A stretch of DNA of 64,000 nt from Cellulomonas xylanilytica (GTDB lineage Bacteria; Actinomycetota; Actinomycetes; Actinomycetales; Cellulomonadaceae): contig NZ_BJUB01000013.1 of NCBI RefSeq assembly GCF_007989805.1, positions 85,498 to 149,497 on the forward strand. Direction: 5' to 3'. The notes beneath the pieces were generated by a model. It searched no databases. It was not told the DNA's origin and worked only from the letters and a program-made list of their open reading frames with translations. Made by a program: the position numbers and the translations under genes. Every line of letters begins with the position of its first letter. Position 1 is the stretch's first letter. This document shows positions 22,341 through 30,354 of this stretch, piece after piece.

Positions 22341-22928
22341 GTGCGGGCTCGACGTGGATGGCGTGCGGCTGCGGCCGTGGCGGTTGCTGCCGCACTGGCG
22401 GCGGGGTGCGGTTCCGGCCCTGGCACACCGACGGCGACCAGCACGCCGACGGCGACGGTCACCGCGAGCCCGACGCCGACCCTCGACCCGGCCCTGGCAG
22501 AGCAACAGGAATCGGTCGAGGCAGCGACGGCGACGCTGGCCACCTTCCTGCGGGTCTCCGACGAGATCGCCGAGGCGGGTTACGCCGACTGGAGCGCGAT
22601 GAGCACGCTGGTCGGCGGCGAGCTGCGCACCAACCTGGTGTCGTTCTTCGAGCAGTCCCGCGACCTGGGTGCGCGGCAGACCTCCCGCGGGACGGTCGAG
22701 AGCATCGTGCTGAAGGAGTTCCAGCCCGGGACACCTGGTGCTGGTGGCGAGCGGGTCCTGCTCGACGCCTGCCTCGACAACTCCACGAGCGAGGTCCTCC
22801 TGCCCGACGGGTCGTCGGACATCGACCGGTCCTACCCCCAGCGGGTCGTCGTCACCTACACCGTCCAGCACCACGTCGACTTCTGGACCGTCGACGACGC
22901 GCAGTCCGACGCCAGCCGCACGTGCTGA
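22341..22928 (+). CDS. Putative lipoprotein (first cassette)
   Basis: Unrecognised 195-residue lipoprotein. With GTG at 22341 (AGGGGG just upstream) it begins with an Arg-rich n-region, an Ala/Val h-region and the lipobox LAAGC at about residues 18-22, followed by a Thr/Pro linker. The mature part has a helix (EQQESVEAATATLATFLRVS) and a later beta-rich half (VLLDACLDNST, RVVVTYTVQ, FWTVDDAQ), resembling NTF2/SnoaL-like folds. Its last residue is Cys and its stop overlaps the next start as GTGCTGA. It is paralogous in layout to the gene at 58707. Confidence 0.75.
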   Translation: MRARRGWRAAAAVAVAAALAAGCGSGPGTPTATSTPTATVTASPTPTLDPALAEQQESVEAATATLATFLRVSDEIAEAGYADWSAMSTLVGGELRTNLVSFFEQSRDLGARQTSRGTVESIVLKEFQPGTPGAGGERVLLDACLDNSTSEVLLPDGSSDIDRSYPQRVVVTYTVQHHVDFWTVDDAQSDASRTC

Positions 22929-23845
22929 GGGCGGCTGTCGCGGCACTGGCGGGTGCGGCGCTCCTCCTGCTCGCGCCCATCGCGACGTCGCCGGCTCGAG
23001 CGGTGGCCGAGCCGGGTTGCGACTTCGTCGACCAGCAGGGGAGGTGCAGGTTCCGGGTCGAGTCGCCCGGCTCCCCGGGCGGTCCCTCCGCCCCTTCCGC
23101 CCCCGGCGGGGGCGGCAGCGACGTGGTGCGTGTCTGCACCGACTGGAAGGACGACGTGATCGACTGCGTCAACGAGCTCGGCACCTGGTCGGACGCGCGT
23201 GGGTGCTACATGGAGCTCGCCGATCCGCAGCCGCCGTTCGAGCACGCCGTGTGGGACGGACGGACGGACGGCGTGGTGTACAGGTGCACGCTGCCCAACC
23301 CCGGGACGTCGTCCTGGTGGACCGTCACCGTGTGGCTTCCTACGGCTCAGCCGGGACCGGCACCGCGCGAGCTCGCCGAGCAGGCGATCGCGGAGATGCA
23401 GTTCCGTGCGGGGCAGATCGGGATGAGCCCTGCGGTCGATGCACCGTCGGTCGTCGGGCTGCCGACGTGGCTCTGGATCGCGGATCCCGACGAGCACACC
23501 GTCGGACCGATCACTCGCAGCGCGACCGCCGGCGCGGTCACGGTCACCGCGACAGGGTCGCTCGAGAAGGTGGTGTGGGACATGGGTGACGGGGACCCGG
23601 TCACCTGCGACGGGCCCGGCACCGTGTACGACCCCGCGGTCGGCGGTGAGGGGTCACCGACGTGCGGCTTCACGTACGGCCGGTCGTCGGCGAACCAGCC
23701 CGGCCTGGCCTATCCCGTGACGGCGACGTCGCACTGGGTCGTCGAGTGGGCAGGTGGCGGCCAGGCGGGCACGATCCGGCTGCACCTCACGAGCACTGCC
23801 GAGGTCCGGGTGGCGGAGATCCAGACCCTCGTCACGCGGGGCTGA
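22922..23845 (+). CDS. Secreted protein partner of the lipoprotein (first cassette)
   Basis: A 307-residue secreted protein of unknown function. GTG at 22922 overlaps the upstream stop by 7 bp. A signal peptide (about 1-29, ending SPARAVA) is followed by a Cys-containing region, a Ser/Pro/Gly stretch (about 45-60), and a C-terminal half beginning ELAEQAIAEMQFRAGQIGMS that ends VAEIQTLVTRG. The C-terminal part resembles the region around PKD-type beta-sandwich domains (VVWDMGDGDPVTCDGPG). The protein at 59297 shares this half and the same ending, so the two are paralogues. Confidence 0.78.
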   Translation: MLRAAVAALAGAALLLLAPIATSPARAVAEPGCDFVDQQGRCRFRVESPGSPGGPSAPSAPGGGGSDVVRVCTDWKDDVIDCVNELGTWSDARGCYMELADPQPPFEHAVWDGRTDGVVYRCTLPNPGTSSWWTVTVWLPTAQPGPAPRELAEQAIAEMQFRAGQIGMSPAVDAPSVVGLPTWLWIADPDEHTVGPITRSATAGAVTVTATGSLEKVVWDMGDGDPVTCDGPGTVYDPAVGGEGSPTCGFTYGRSSANQPGLAYPVTATSHWVVEWAGGGQAGTIRLHLTSTAEVRVAEIQTLVTRG

Positions 23846-23893
23846 GCCCGCACGTCCGCCGGGTCTGTCGGGACGACTGCGCACGTCCTGCCG

Positions 23894-23907
23894 ACAAATC
23901 GTTTATC
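23894..23907. promoter_or_regulatory. LacI-type operator-like palindrome upstream of the GH5 gene
   Basis: ACAAATCGTTTATC is an imperfect palindrome centred on CG and shares AATCGTTTA with the element before the pectate lyase (61534). It lies about 120 bp before the GH5 start. Confidence 0.45.
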
Positions 23908-23941
23908 AGACCCGGTCGTCGTTGACCTGGCCGTGGGCCGG

Positions 23942-23955
23942 TGTGAGCGTTAACA
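23942..23955. promoter_or_regulatory. second LacI-type operator-like palindrome upstream of the GH5 gene
   Basis: TGTGAGCGTTAACA is centred on CG with half-sites TGTGAG and TGTTAA, close to classical LacI-family half-sites. It is 48 bp centre to centre from the element at 23894. Confidence 0.45.
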
Positions 23956-24025
23956 CGGCCCCGAGCAGCCGCGGACGGGCAGCAGACGCCGACACGTGCA
24001 CCGCCGCACAGACAGGGTCGATCCC

Positions 24026-25501
24026 ATGCGCACCTCTCGTTCCCGCCCTCTCCGCCGCGCGATCAGCCTGCTCAGCGCGCTGGCGCTGCTGCCGTTCCTG
24101 GCCCTAGCCGCGCCGGAGCCGGCGACGGCCGCGACGGCGCAGTTCCGCGGCATGAACTGGGCGGTGACCGGGGACAACTTCAGCACCGGCCCGCTCGTCA
24201 TCGACGGCCTGAACAGCTCCGACGGCTACGCCGCCGTGCAGGCGACGGCGAACGCGGTGTTCGACGACATGCAGTCGACGCTCGGCATCAACACGGTCCG
24301 GCTGCCGATCAACACCCACACGGTCGGGACCACGTGGTGGAGCAGCTATCGCGGGGTGATCGACGCGGCGACCGCCCGGGGCTGGAAGGTGATCCTCGCG
24401 TACTGGGAGGACGGTGCCGCGTCGGGCGGCCGGATCACGAACCTGACGGCGTTCCACGCCATGTGGTCCACCGTGGTGTCGCAGTACGGCTCGAACGGCC
24501 TGGTCTACCTCGAGCCGATGAACGAGCCGCACGGCTACACGTCGGCGGAGTGGCGGAGCCTCGCGGCCGACTGGCTGGCCCGGCACTCCTCGGTCCCGGA
24601 CGGGCGGGTGCTCGTCGGTGGCACCGGCTTCGGCCAGGACCTGCGGGACCTCTGCGCGGACAGCCGGTTCGCGTCGACGCTGTTCTCGTTCCACCACTAC
24701 GCGTTCTTCTCCGGCTCGAACACCTACGACGGCTGGCGCAGCCACGTCGCGACCCGCCTCGGCAGCTGCGCCGCGCGGGCCGTCGTGACCGAGTTCGGGG
24801 CCCCCATGGACAGCGGGCTCGACTACGGGGACGCGGCGAGCGGCGACAACTTCGTGCGGCACGTCCGGGCGGTCACCCAGGTCATGCGGGACAACGCCAT
24901 GGGCGGCACGTACTGGCCGGCTCTGGGCGGCAAGCCGGGGACGATCGGCTACGACTGGTACTCGATGTACGCGAGGACGGGCAACGGCACGAACGTCGAT
25001 CTCACCGTCCGCAGCGCGTCGGGTGCGAACCGCCTGCGCTGGGCGTGGGGTGATGCCGTCGACCCGGACACCGGCAACGGAGCTGGTTCCTCGACCGTGC
25101 GGATCGTGAACAGGGCCTCGGCCAAGTGCGTCGACGTGGTGAGCGGGTCGACCGCGAACGGTGCCGAGATCATCCAGTACACCTGCGGCGCCGCCACCAA
25201 CCAGCGGTGGCGGCTGACGGATCGCGGCAACGGGTACGTGAACGTCGTCGCGGTGCACTCCGGCAAGTGCCTGGACGTCAGTGGCGCCTCCACCGCGGAC
25301 GGTGCGGCGGTCATCCAGTACACCTGCGGCAGCGGCACCAACCAGCAGTGGCAGCTGCGTCCGGTCGGCGGCTCCTCCCAGCTCGTCGCACGGCACTCGG
25401 GCAGGTGTCTGGACCTCCCCGGCTTCTCCACCGCCAACGGCACCCGCCTCACGCAGTACTCCTGCAACGGCGGCACCAACCAGCTCTGGAGCACGTCGTG
25501 A
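24026..25501 (+). CDS. Secreted glycoside hydrolase family 5 enzyme with ricin-type (CBM13-like) domain
   Basis: Extracellular polysaccharide-degrading enzyme; substrate not certain (cellulase-type GH5). With ATG 24026 it is 491 residues with a signal peptide ending at about residue 36 (EPATAATA). The GH5 domain (about 38-340) shows the acid/base Glu in EPMNEPHG (about 167) and the nucleophile Glu in VVTEFGAP (about 255). After an acidic linker, three ricin-B repeats (about 360-491) each end in a QxW-type motif: TNQRW, TNQQW and TNQLW. It is a single-gene unit with operator-like palindromes upstream and a terminator after it. The GTG at 23996 would add ten residues unlike a signal peptide. 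Confidence 0.9.
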   Translation: MRTSRSRPLRRAISLLSALALLPFLALAAPEPATAATAQFRGMNWAVTGDNFSTGPLVIDGLNSSDGYAAVQATANAVFDDMQSTLGINTVRLPINTHTVGTTWWSSYRGVIDAATARGWKVILAYWEDGAASGGRITNLTAFHAMWSTVVSQYGSNGLVYLEPMNEPHGYTSAEWRSLAADWLARHSSVPDGRVLVGGTGFGQDLRDLCADSRFASTLFSFHHYAFFSGSNTYDGWRSHVATRLGSCAARAVVTEFGAPMDSGLDYGDAASGDNFVRHVRAVTQVMRDNAMGGTYWPALGGKPGTIGYDWYSMYARTGNGTNVDLTVRSASGANRLRWAWGDAVDPDTGNGAGSSTVRIVNRASAKCVDVVSGSTANGAEIIQYTCGAATNQRWRLTDRGNGYVNVVAVHSGKCLDVSGASTADGAAVIQYTCGSGTNQQWQLRPVGGSSQLVARHSGRCLDLPGFSTANGTRLTQYSCNGGTNQLWSTS

Positions 25502-25503
25502 GC

Positions 25504-25533
25504 GTGCCCCCGCCGACGTGTCGGCGGGGGCAC
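25504..25533. terminator. bidirectional terminator between GH5 gene and hypothetical cassette
   Basis: GTGCCCCCGCCGAC and GTCGGCGGGGGCAC form a perfect 14-bp stem with a 2-base loop, between two convergent genes. Confidence 0.85.
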
Positions 25534-25543
25534 TCGGTCCGGG

Positions 25544-25822
25544 TCAGTACGCGTCGAGCCGGACGTCACCCGCGAGCCTGGTCGTCACGGTGGTGCCCAC
25601 GGGCGGGAACGCGTTCGCGCCGTTGTAGGACGTCCCGATCGCCGTGGCGACCTGGAGGTAGAACTTCGCGGCGTCCTTCTCCTTGATCTTGCTGGCCGGG
25701 TCCGGCTCGAACTTGTAGGTGGCGTCCCCCTGGACGCCGTCCAGCCAGATCCTGATGCCCCAGCGGGTCTTGCGATCTGCTCCGTAGCCGAAGGTGTTCG
25801 GTCCGACGGTGACCTCGCTCAT
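25544..25822 (-). CDS. Hypothetical 92-aa protein (third gene of cassette)
   Basis: I do not recognise a family. The 92 residues predict mostly as beta strands with no signal peptide or membrane segment (VTVGPNTFGYGADRKTRWGI, IRIWLDGVQGDATYKF, TTVTTRLAGDVRLDAY). GAAGGAG stands at good distance from the ATG, and it follows the upstream gene after 18 bp, so it is probably translated as part of the three-gene unit 27228-25544. Confidence 0.7.
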   Translation of the reverse strand: MSEVTVGPNTFGYGADRKTRWGIRIWLDGVQGDATYKFEPDPASKIKEKDAAKFYLQVATAIGTSYNGANAFPPVGTTVTTRLAGDVRLDAY

Positions 25823-25840
25823 GGTCGTTCTCCTTCATGG

Positions 25841-26455
25841 TCAGTGCGTGAGTGGGATGACCTCACCGGCGGCGCCGGCGACCTTGGCGGCGAGCTCGGA
25901 GAGCATCGCCGGGGTGTAGACCGCCGGGTTGGTGCTGAGCGACACGTCGTGGACGGTCAGCGTCGCGGCGGTCGTCAGCCGGGTCCACGGGAAGCCCTTG
26001 ACCGGCACGGCCGGTGCGAGCGACAGATGAACCAGGGCGAGCGTGGGACCCGACGGGGTGGCGGCCGCGTGTGCGACGAGTGCCTCCCGCGAGCCCGGTC
26101 GGGTCGACCCGAACGAGTGCCAGGCGTGCAGGGCGTCCGGCGGAGCGGTCCGCAGGGAGTCCACGGCGGTGACACCGGTGTCGCCGAGCGTGGCGCCGGC
26201 GGAGTCGAGCGGTGCCCGACCGGCGCGGACGTCCGTCGTCAGGTTCGAGGACGACCCGAGCACCCACCCGAGCTGCGCCAGGGTCGAGACCACGGCGGAC
26301 ACGAGCTCGCCCGGGGTGGCCGGGGTGGCGCGTTCGGCCAGGTGCAGGGCCATGAGCAGGCTGTCGACGATGCCGTCCCGGGTGGCGGCGGGTTGCGCCG
26401 TCGGGTCGAGGACGAGCAGCGCACCGTCGACCAGCACGGCCGACGGCCCGGTCAC
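25841..26455 (-). CDS. Hypothetical 204-aa protein (second gene of cassette)
   Basis: Unrecognised. The start is a GTG that overlaps the stop of the upstream gene by 4 bp (GTGA), which indicates translational coupling; a long open frame upstream in the same phase is a shadow. The protein is Ala/Thr/Leu-rich, without a signal peptide, with alternating helices (GIVDSLLMALHLAERA, GELVSAVVSTLAQLGWVL) and a later beta-rich half (LTVHDVSLSTNP), ending in a helix. Confidence 0.72.
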   Translation of the reverse strand: MTGPSAVLVDGALLVLDPTAQPAATRDGIVDSLLMALHLAERATPATPGELVSAVVSTLAQLGWVLGSSSNLTTDVRAGRAPLDSAGATLGDTGVTAVDSLRTAPPDALHAWHSFGSTRPGSREALVAHAAATPSGPTLALVHLSLAPAVPVKGFPWTRLTTAATLTVHDVSLSTNPAVYTPAMLSELAAKVAGAAGEVIPLTH

Positions 26456-27228
26456 AGGCTCGGCAGGTTCGCGATGTAGCCGATGGCGTGCGTACCCAGC
26501 CTGTCCTGCACGTCGGCGCGGATCTTGGCGTAGATCACGTCGTTGAGGCTGAGCGTCGTCGAGCCGTCCTTGATCTCCACGGAGGTCGCCGAGTAGGTCA
26601 TCCACAGGAACTTCGTGGTCGTCGCCGTGCCGGCGAACGAGAACGCGGACACCTGGAGAGCCACCGACCCGTTGGTCTCGTTGGCCAGGCCGACGGAGAA
26701 CGCGCCGGCGCCGTTCGTCGTCGAGTGCTGGTCGTAGATCTTCCACGGCGCGCCGCCGGAGTCGGCGGAGCTCTTGAGCGCCTTGACCGCGGCCTCGACG
26801 ATGCCGAGCGCCGCCGGCGCCACGATCGACCCGAGGATCTCCAGGACGACCTTGTCGATCTCCACGCTCGCGGTCGTGGCGGTGTAGTCGCCGAAGGTGA
26901 CCCCCTGACCCGTGTAGCCGATCTGCTGGAGGAAGGTCGCGACGTACTGGTAGTAGGCGATGGGGTTGTTGACGGGGTCGTTGCCCTCCTTGACCGCCAT
27001 CAGCTGGGCCAGGGCCAGCGAGTTGTTCAGGTCGTCCTTGTGCTGGGCGGACACGAGCGCCGAGAACGAGACGAGCGAGTTGCCGACGACCGTCCCGCTC
27101 TCGGTGTTGTCCTTCTGGGGGGCGGGGTCGACCGGCGCGCCGGCCGGGACCGCGAGGGCGAACAGACGCTTCCCGCCCAGGTCGACGTCGTCGAGGAACG
27201 TGGTGGCTGAGGTGGCCGTGGTGGTCAT
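26452..27228 (-). CDS. Candidate Cyt/Evf-like pore-forming or lipid-binding protein (first gene of cassette)
   Basis: A 258-residue protein without signal peptide. Its size and element order recall Bacillus thuringiensis Cyt toxins and the related Erwinia virulence factor Evf: N-terminal strands, helices (DDLNNSLALAQLMAV, IAYYQYVATFLQQIGY), then TASVEIDKVVLEILGSIV and a helix ending in APWKIYDQHSTTNG followed by four beta strands and a C-terminal helix. In Cyt proteins the corresponding order is helix, INKVLEVLK-like strand/helix, helix ending in AWIFWG, then strands. This similarity is from memory and weak in identity, so the call is tentative; otherwise a hypothetical protein. GAAGGAG precedes the ATG. 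Confidence 0.5.
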   Translation of the reverse strand: MTTTATSATTFLDDVDLGGKRLFALAVPAGAPVDPAPQKDNTESGTVVGNSLVSFSALVSAQHKDDLNNSLALAQLMAVKEGNDPVNNPIAYYQYVATFLQQIGYTGQGVTFGDYTATTASVEIDKVVLEILGSIVAPAALGIVEAAVKALKSSADSGGAPWKIYDQHSTTNGAGAFSVGLANETNGSVALQVSAFSFAGTATTTKFLWMTYSATSVEIKDGSTTLSLNDVIYAKIRADVQDRLGTHAIGYIANLPSL

Positions 27229-27584
27229 GGCGTGCTCCTTCGGTCGTGCGGCGGGTGGTGCCTGACGCCGTCATGGGACCGCCGGACGCGCCGCTGGTGC
27301 GTCGTCCGGGCGCCTCGTGCGCGTGCAGGAGCGCCTCGAGCGCGTCGCAGGGAGATCGCCGGTCACGACGCGGTCGACGCGTGCCCGCCTGCGCCGCGTG
27401 CCGGTCGGCCAGCGTGCGGGGGCGCGCACGAGGAGGCACGGTCCGGCACCGTGACGTTCGCGCCTCCGATCCGGCGGTCGTGACGCGGTCGCCGCCTCGC
27501 CTCCGTGCCGTCCACGCACCATTGCCGTGTCCGTGACCTCGGGCCCGATACGTTGTCGGCGGGCTAGTGCGCCGGGGGGCGGGG
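27229..27584. other. divergent intergenic region between hypothetical cassette and BTAD regulator
   Basis: These 356 bp separate divergently transcribed units. I see no credible gene; the open frames are Arg/Ala-rich shadows. No convincing operator stands out. Confidence 0.6.
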
Positions 27585-28319
27585 ATGGGCATGGGTCACG
27601 TGCTGCAGCTGTTGGGTCCGCTCCGGTTGCGGTCGGACGGCCGGACCGTGCCCCTGCCGGGCTCGTCGTCGCACCTGCTCGCCGCGCTGGCGCTCGTCGG
27701 CCCGATGTCACGGGTGCAGGCGGCCGCGCTGCTCTGGCCGGACGCCTCCACCGGCCGAGGACTGTCGAACCTGCGCACCTGCATCTCGCGCCTCCAGCGC
27801 GCCAGCCCGGGTGTTCTCGACACGGACGGGACCGTCCTGTCGCTCGCGGAGGACGTGCAGGTGGACACCGATCGGGCGATGGAGTGGATCGTCGCCACGA
27901 TCTATGACGACACCGCCCCGGTCGACCGCGGCGGTCCACCGCCGGACGTCGCGCGGGAGCTGCTGGCCGGGTGGTCGGACGAGTGGGTGCGGGAGCACCG
28001 CGACCGGTGGCAGCTCCTCGCCGGGCAGGCGCTCGAGTCCGCCGCGTCCCGGCTGCTGGCGATGGGTCGCGCCGCCGCCGCCCTTCCGTACGGGCTGGCG
28101 GCGGTGGCGGTGGGGCCGTGGTCGGAGAGCGCCAACCGGGTGCTCATCGAGATCCATGCCCGACGAGGTGACCCGGCCGGCGCGCTGCGTCAGTTCGAGC
28201 GGCTCAGCAGGGTGCTGCGCAGCGAGCTCGGCGTGCAGCCCGCGCCGGACATCGTGGCCCTGATCCGGCAGCTCTACCCGTTCGGCACGGGCCGGGCCGG
28301 TGGTCAGCGCACCGCCTGA
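27585..28319 (+). CDS. BTAD-domain (SARP-like) transcriptional regulator
   Basis: A 244-residue protein in this model. The N-terminal winged-helix part (about 5-90) has LQLLGPLRLRSDGRTVPLP and LLWPDASTGRGLSNLRTCISRLQ, the OmpR-like DNA-binding fold of SARP activators; the C-terminal helical BTAD domain (about 95-235) ends with the GDPAGALRQFERLSRVLRSE and LGVQPAPDIVALIRQL signatures. Starts at 27567 (GTG), 27585 (ATG) and 27591 (ATG) are all possible; GGGGGG just before 27585 favours it. It is divergent from the Cyt/Evf-like cassette and may regulate it, which is inference from position only. Confidence 0.85.
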   Translation: MGMGHVLQLLGPLRLRSDGRTVPLPGSSSHLLAALALVGPMSRVQAAALLWPDASTGRGLSNLRTCISRLQRASPGVLDTDGTVLSLAEDVQVDTDRAMEWIVATIYDDTAPVDRGGPPPDVARELLAGWSDEWVREHRDRWQLLAGQALESAASRLLAMGRAAAALPYGLAAVAVGPWSESANRVLIEIHARRGDPAGALRQFERLSRVLRSELGVQPAPDIVALIRQLYPFGTGRAGGQRTA

Positions 28320-28990
28320 GGGACGAGCGGAACAGGGGCGGGTCGGCGGATCCCGCGGACCAGCAGGTACGCGAGCAGGCTGAGCTCCGCGACGGTGGTG
28401 ACCGTCTCGACGACGACGGTGAGGACGGCGGCGTCGGGGAGACCGAAGACGATGACCGGGTCGGCCACCCAGGCGATGGAGCCGGCGATGACGAGCACGC
28501 CGAGCCACGTGGGGAACAGGGTCGTCCGGACGGCCGCCCAGCCCATCGGCAGCAGCCAGAGGCCGAAGAAGATCCCACCGAGCGCGTAGCCGTACGAGTG
28601 CAGGTCGAGCAGCAGCAGGGTCGTGGCGGCGTCGTAGGCCGGGTCGGTCGCCGTGATCAGCGCACCGACCTGGAACGTCAGGTTCACCAGGATGGAGCCG
28701 GCGCCGACGGCGACGAACACCAGCAGTGCCGTCGCGGCCCGGCGGTGCACGCCGTCCAGCAGCCGGTAGAGCACCAGGCCGAGGAGCACGAAGACGACGG
28801 CCATGAGGATGTCCGCCACCAGGCTGAGCCGGAAGAGCGTCTCGTGCTCCACGATGCCGGCGGCGGTGGCGACCGCGTCGTCGGGCACGTACACGGATCC
28901 GCGCGCGACGAGCTGCGCCCAGGAGCCGAGGACGGCGAGCAGGAGGTAGAGGGCGCCCGCGGTGCGCGCGAGGGTGAGTGGTCGGGTCAT
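28304..28990 (-). CDS. DUF4386-type integral membrane protein
   Basis: A 228-residue protein with about six hydrophobic segments (first at about 7-28: TAGALYLLLAVLGSWAQLV) and the pattern of DUF4386 proteins, including LFRLSLVADILMAVVFVLLG and YALGGIFFGLWLLPMGW. ATG 28990 has GGAG upstream. Its 3' end overlaps the 3' end of the convergent BTAD regulator by 16 bp. Function is unknown. Confidence 0.8.
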   Translation of the reverse strand: MTRPLTLARTAGALYLLLAVLGSWAQLVARGSVYVPDDAVATAAGIVEHETLFRLSLVADILMAVVFVLLGLVLYRLLDGVHRRAATALLVFVAVGAGSILVNLTFQVGALITATDPAYDAATTLLLLDLHSYGYALGGIFFGLWLLPMGWAAVRTTLFPTWLGVLVIAGSIAWVADPVIVFGLPDAAVLTVVVETVTTVAELSLLAYLLVRGIRRPAPVPLVPQAVR

Positions 28991-29139
28991 GGGACTGCTC
29001 CAGGTTCGGTGGCCGGTGGTCGCCCCCACCGTCCCAGCCGCGCAGGTGCGGCGGCATCGGCGCTGCGGTCAGCCCCGGCTCCACCGGATGGTGGAGGCGG
29101 AAGGGCCGGAAGGTGGGCGAGGGTCGCCGACGCACTCCC

Positions 29140-29151
29140 TAGGCTGCCGTC
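29140..29151 (+). promoter_or_regulatory. -10 element directly before the kinase gene (leaderless transcript likely)
   Basis: TAGGCT (29140-29145) ends six bases before the ATG at 29152, and no ribosome-binding site is visible. This geometry fits a leaderless mRNA, common in actinobacteria. Confidence 0.45.
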
Positions 29152-30354
29152 ATGCTCTTCGCCACCCCGACCCCGCCGCAGGCTGCCCTGTCGCGCTGGT
29201 CGCGGGTGTGGCGGTACCTGGTCGCGTTCGCCGTCGGGCTGGGTGCGTGGTCGGTCATGGTGGCCGAGCGGACGAGCTTCACCGCCGAGTCGGACGACGT
29301 CGTCGCCGTGCTGATGCTCGTCGACCTGGTCCTGGGGCTGATGGCCCTCTGCCTGCTCCCGCTGCGTCGGCGGTACCCCCTGGCCGTCGCGTGCCTGACG
29401 ATGACCGCGACGACGGTCTCCACGTTCGCCGCCGGTCCGGCGACGATCGCCCTGGTGTCGATGGCCACGTGGCGCCGCCGCTCCTGGGTCGTCATCGTCG
29501 GCGTGCTCTCGCTCGTCGTCGGTGTCGCGTCGGAGGTGTACTCCCGAGCCGCGTTCCCCGGCCCGGACGACGCCGACGTCCCGTGGCTGATCGCCGCCGG
29601 CGTCATCGGGGTCACGTACTTCGTCGCCACGATGGCCACCGGTTACTACATCGGCACGCGCCGCGAGCTGCTCGCGTCCCTGCACGAGCAGGTGGCGACG
29701 GCCGACCGCGAGCGGGAGCTGGCGACGGAGCGGGCGCGCGACGCCGAGCGGACGCGGATCGCGCGGGAGATGCACGACGTCCTGGCGCACCGGATCTCGT
29801 TGGTCGCCCTGCACGCGGGAGCGCTGGCCTACCGGGACGACCTGACGCGGGCGGAGACGCTCGAGACGGCGCAGACCATCCAGACCAACGCGCAGCTGGC
29901 CCTCAGCGAGCTGCGTCAGGTGCTCGGGGTGCTGCGTGCCGGTGCGGATGCCGCGGGCGTCGAGCCTCCGCAGCCCACCCTCGCGGAGCTGCCCGCCCTG
30001 CTCGCCGACGTCCGGGAGGCGGGCTCGGCCGTCGAGCTCGACACCACCGGGCTGGCGGAGGAGCCGCGGCCGCAGACCCTGTCCCGCACGTCGTTCCGGA
30101 TCGTCCAGGAGGCCCTGACCAATGCCCGCAAGCACGCACCCGGTGAGCCGGTGAGCGTCCGCCTCACCGGCGCTCCCGGCAGCCGGCTCGACATCGAGGT
30201 GCGCAACACCGTGCGCACGCCTCCCGACGAGCGTCCCGGCGGGGTCGGCCTGGCCGGCCTGACCGAGCGGGCCGAGCTGGCCGGCGGCGAGCTCGAGCAC
30301 GGGATGAGCGACGGGTCGTTCGTCGTGCGGGCGAGGCTGCCGTGGCCGGCGTGA
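29152..30354 (+). CDS. NarL-type sensor histidine kinase
   Basis: A 400-residue membrane sensor kinase. The N-terminal half has five or six membrane segments (about 18-175), then a coiled coil (about 178-200) and the HisKA_3 dimerisation domain with the phospho-acceptor His208 in REMHDVLAHRISL. A HATPase_c domain follows, with the N-box TSFRIVQEALTNARKHA and the G-box GGVGLAGLTERAEL. It overlaps the response regulator by 13 bp. The ligand is unknown. Confidence 0.92.
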   Translation: MLFATPTPPQAALSRWSRVWRYLVAFAVGLGAWSVMVAERTSFTAESDDVVAVLMLVDLVLGLMALCLLPLRRRYPLAVACLTMTATTVSTFAAGPATIALVSMATWRRRSWVVIVGVLSLVVGVASEVYSRAAFPGPDDADVPWLIAAGVIGVTYFVATMATGYYIGTRRELLASLHEQVATADRERELATERARDAERTRIAREMHDVLAHRISLVALHAGALAYRDDLTRAETLETAQTIQTNAQLALSELRQVLGVLRAGADAAGVEPPQPTLAELPALLADVREAGSAVELDTTGLAEEPRPQTLSRTSFRIVQEALTNARKHAPGEPVSVRLTGAPGSRLDIEVRNTVRTPPDERPGGVGLAGLTERAELAGGELEHGMSDGSFVVRARLPWPA

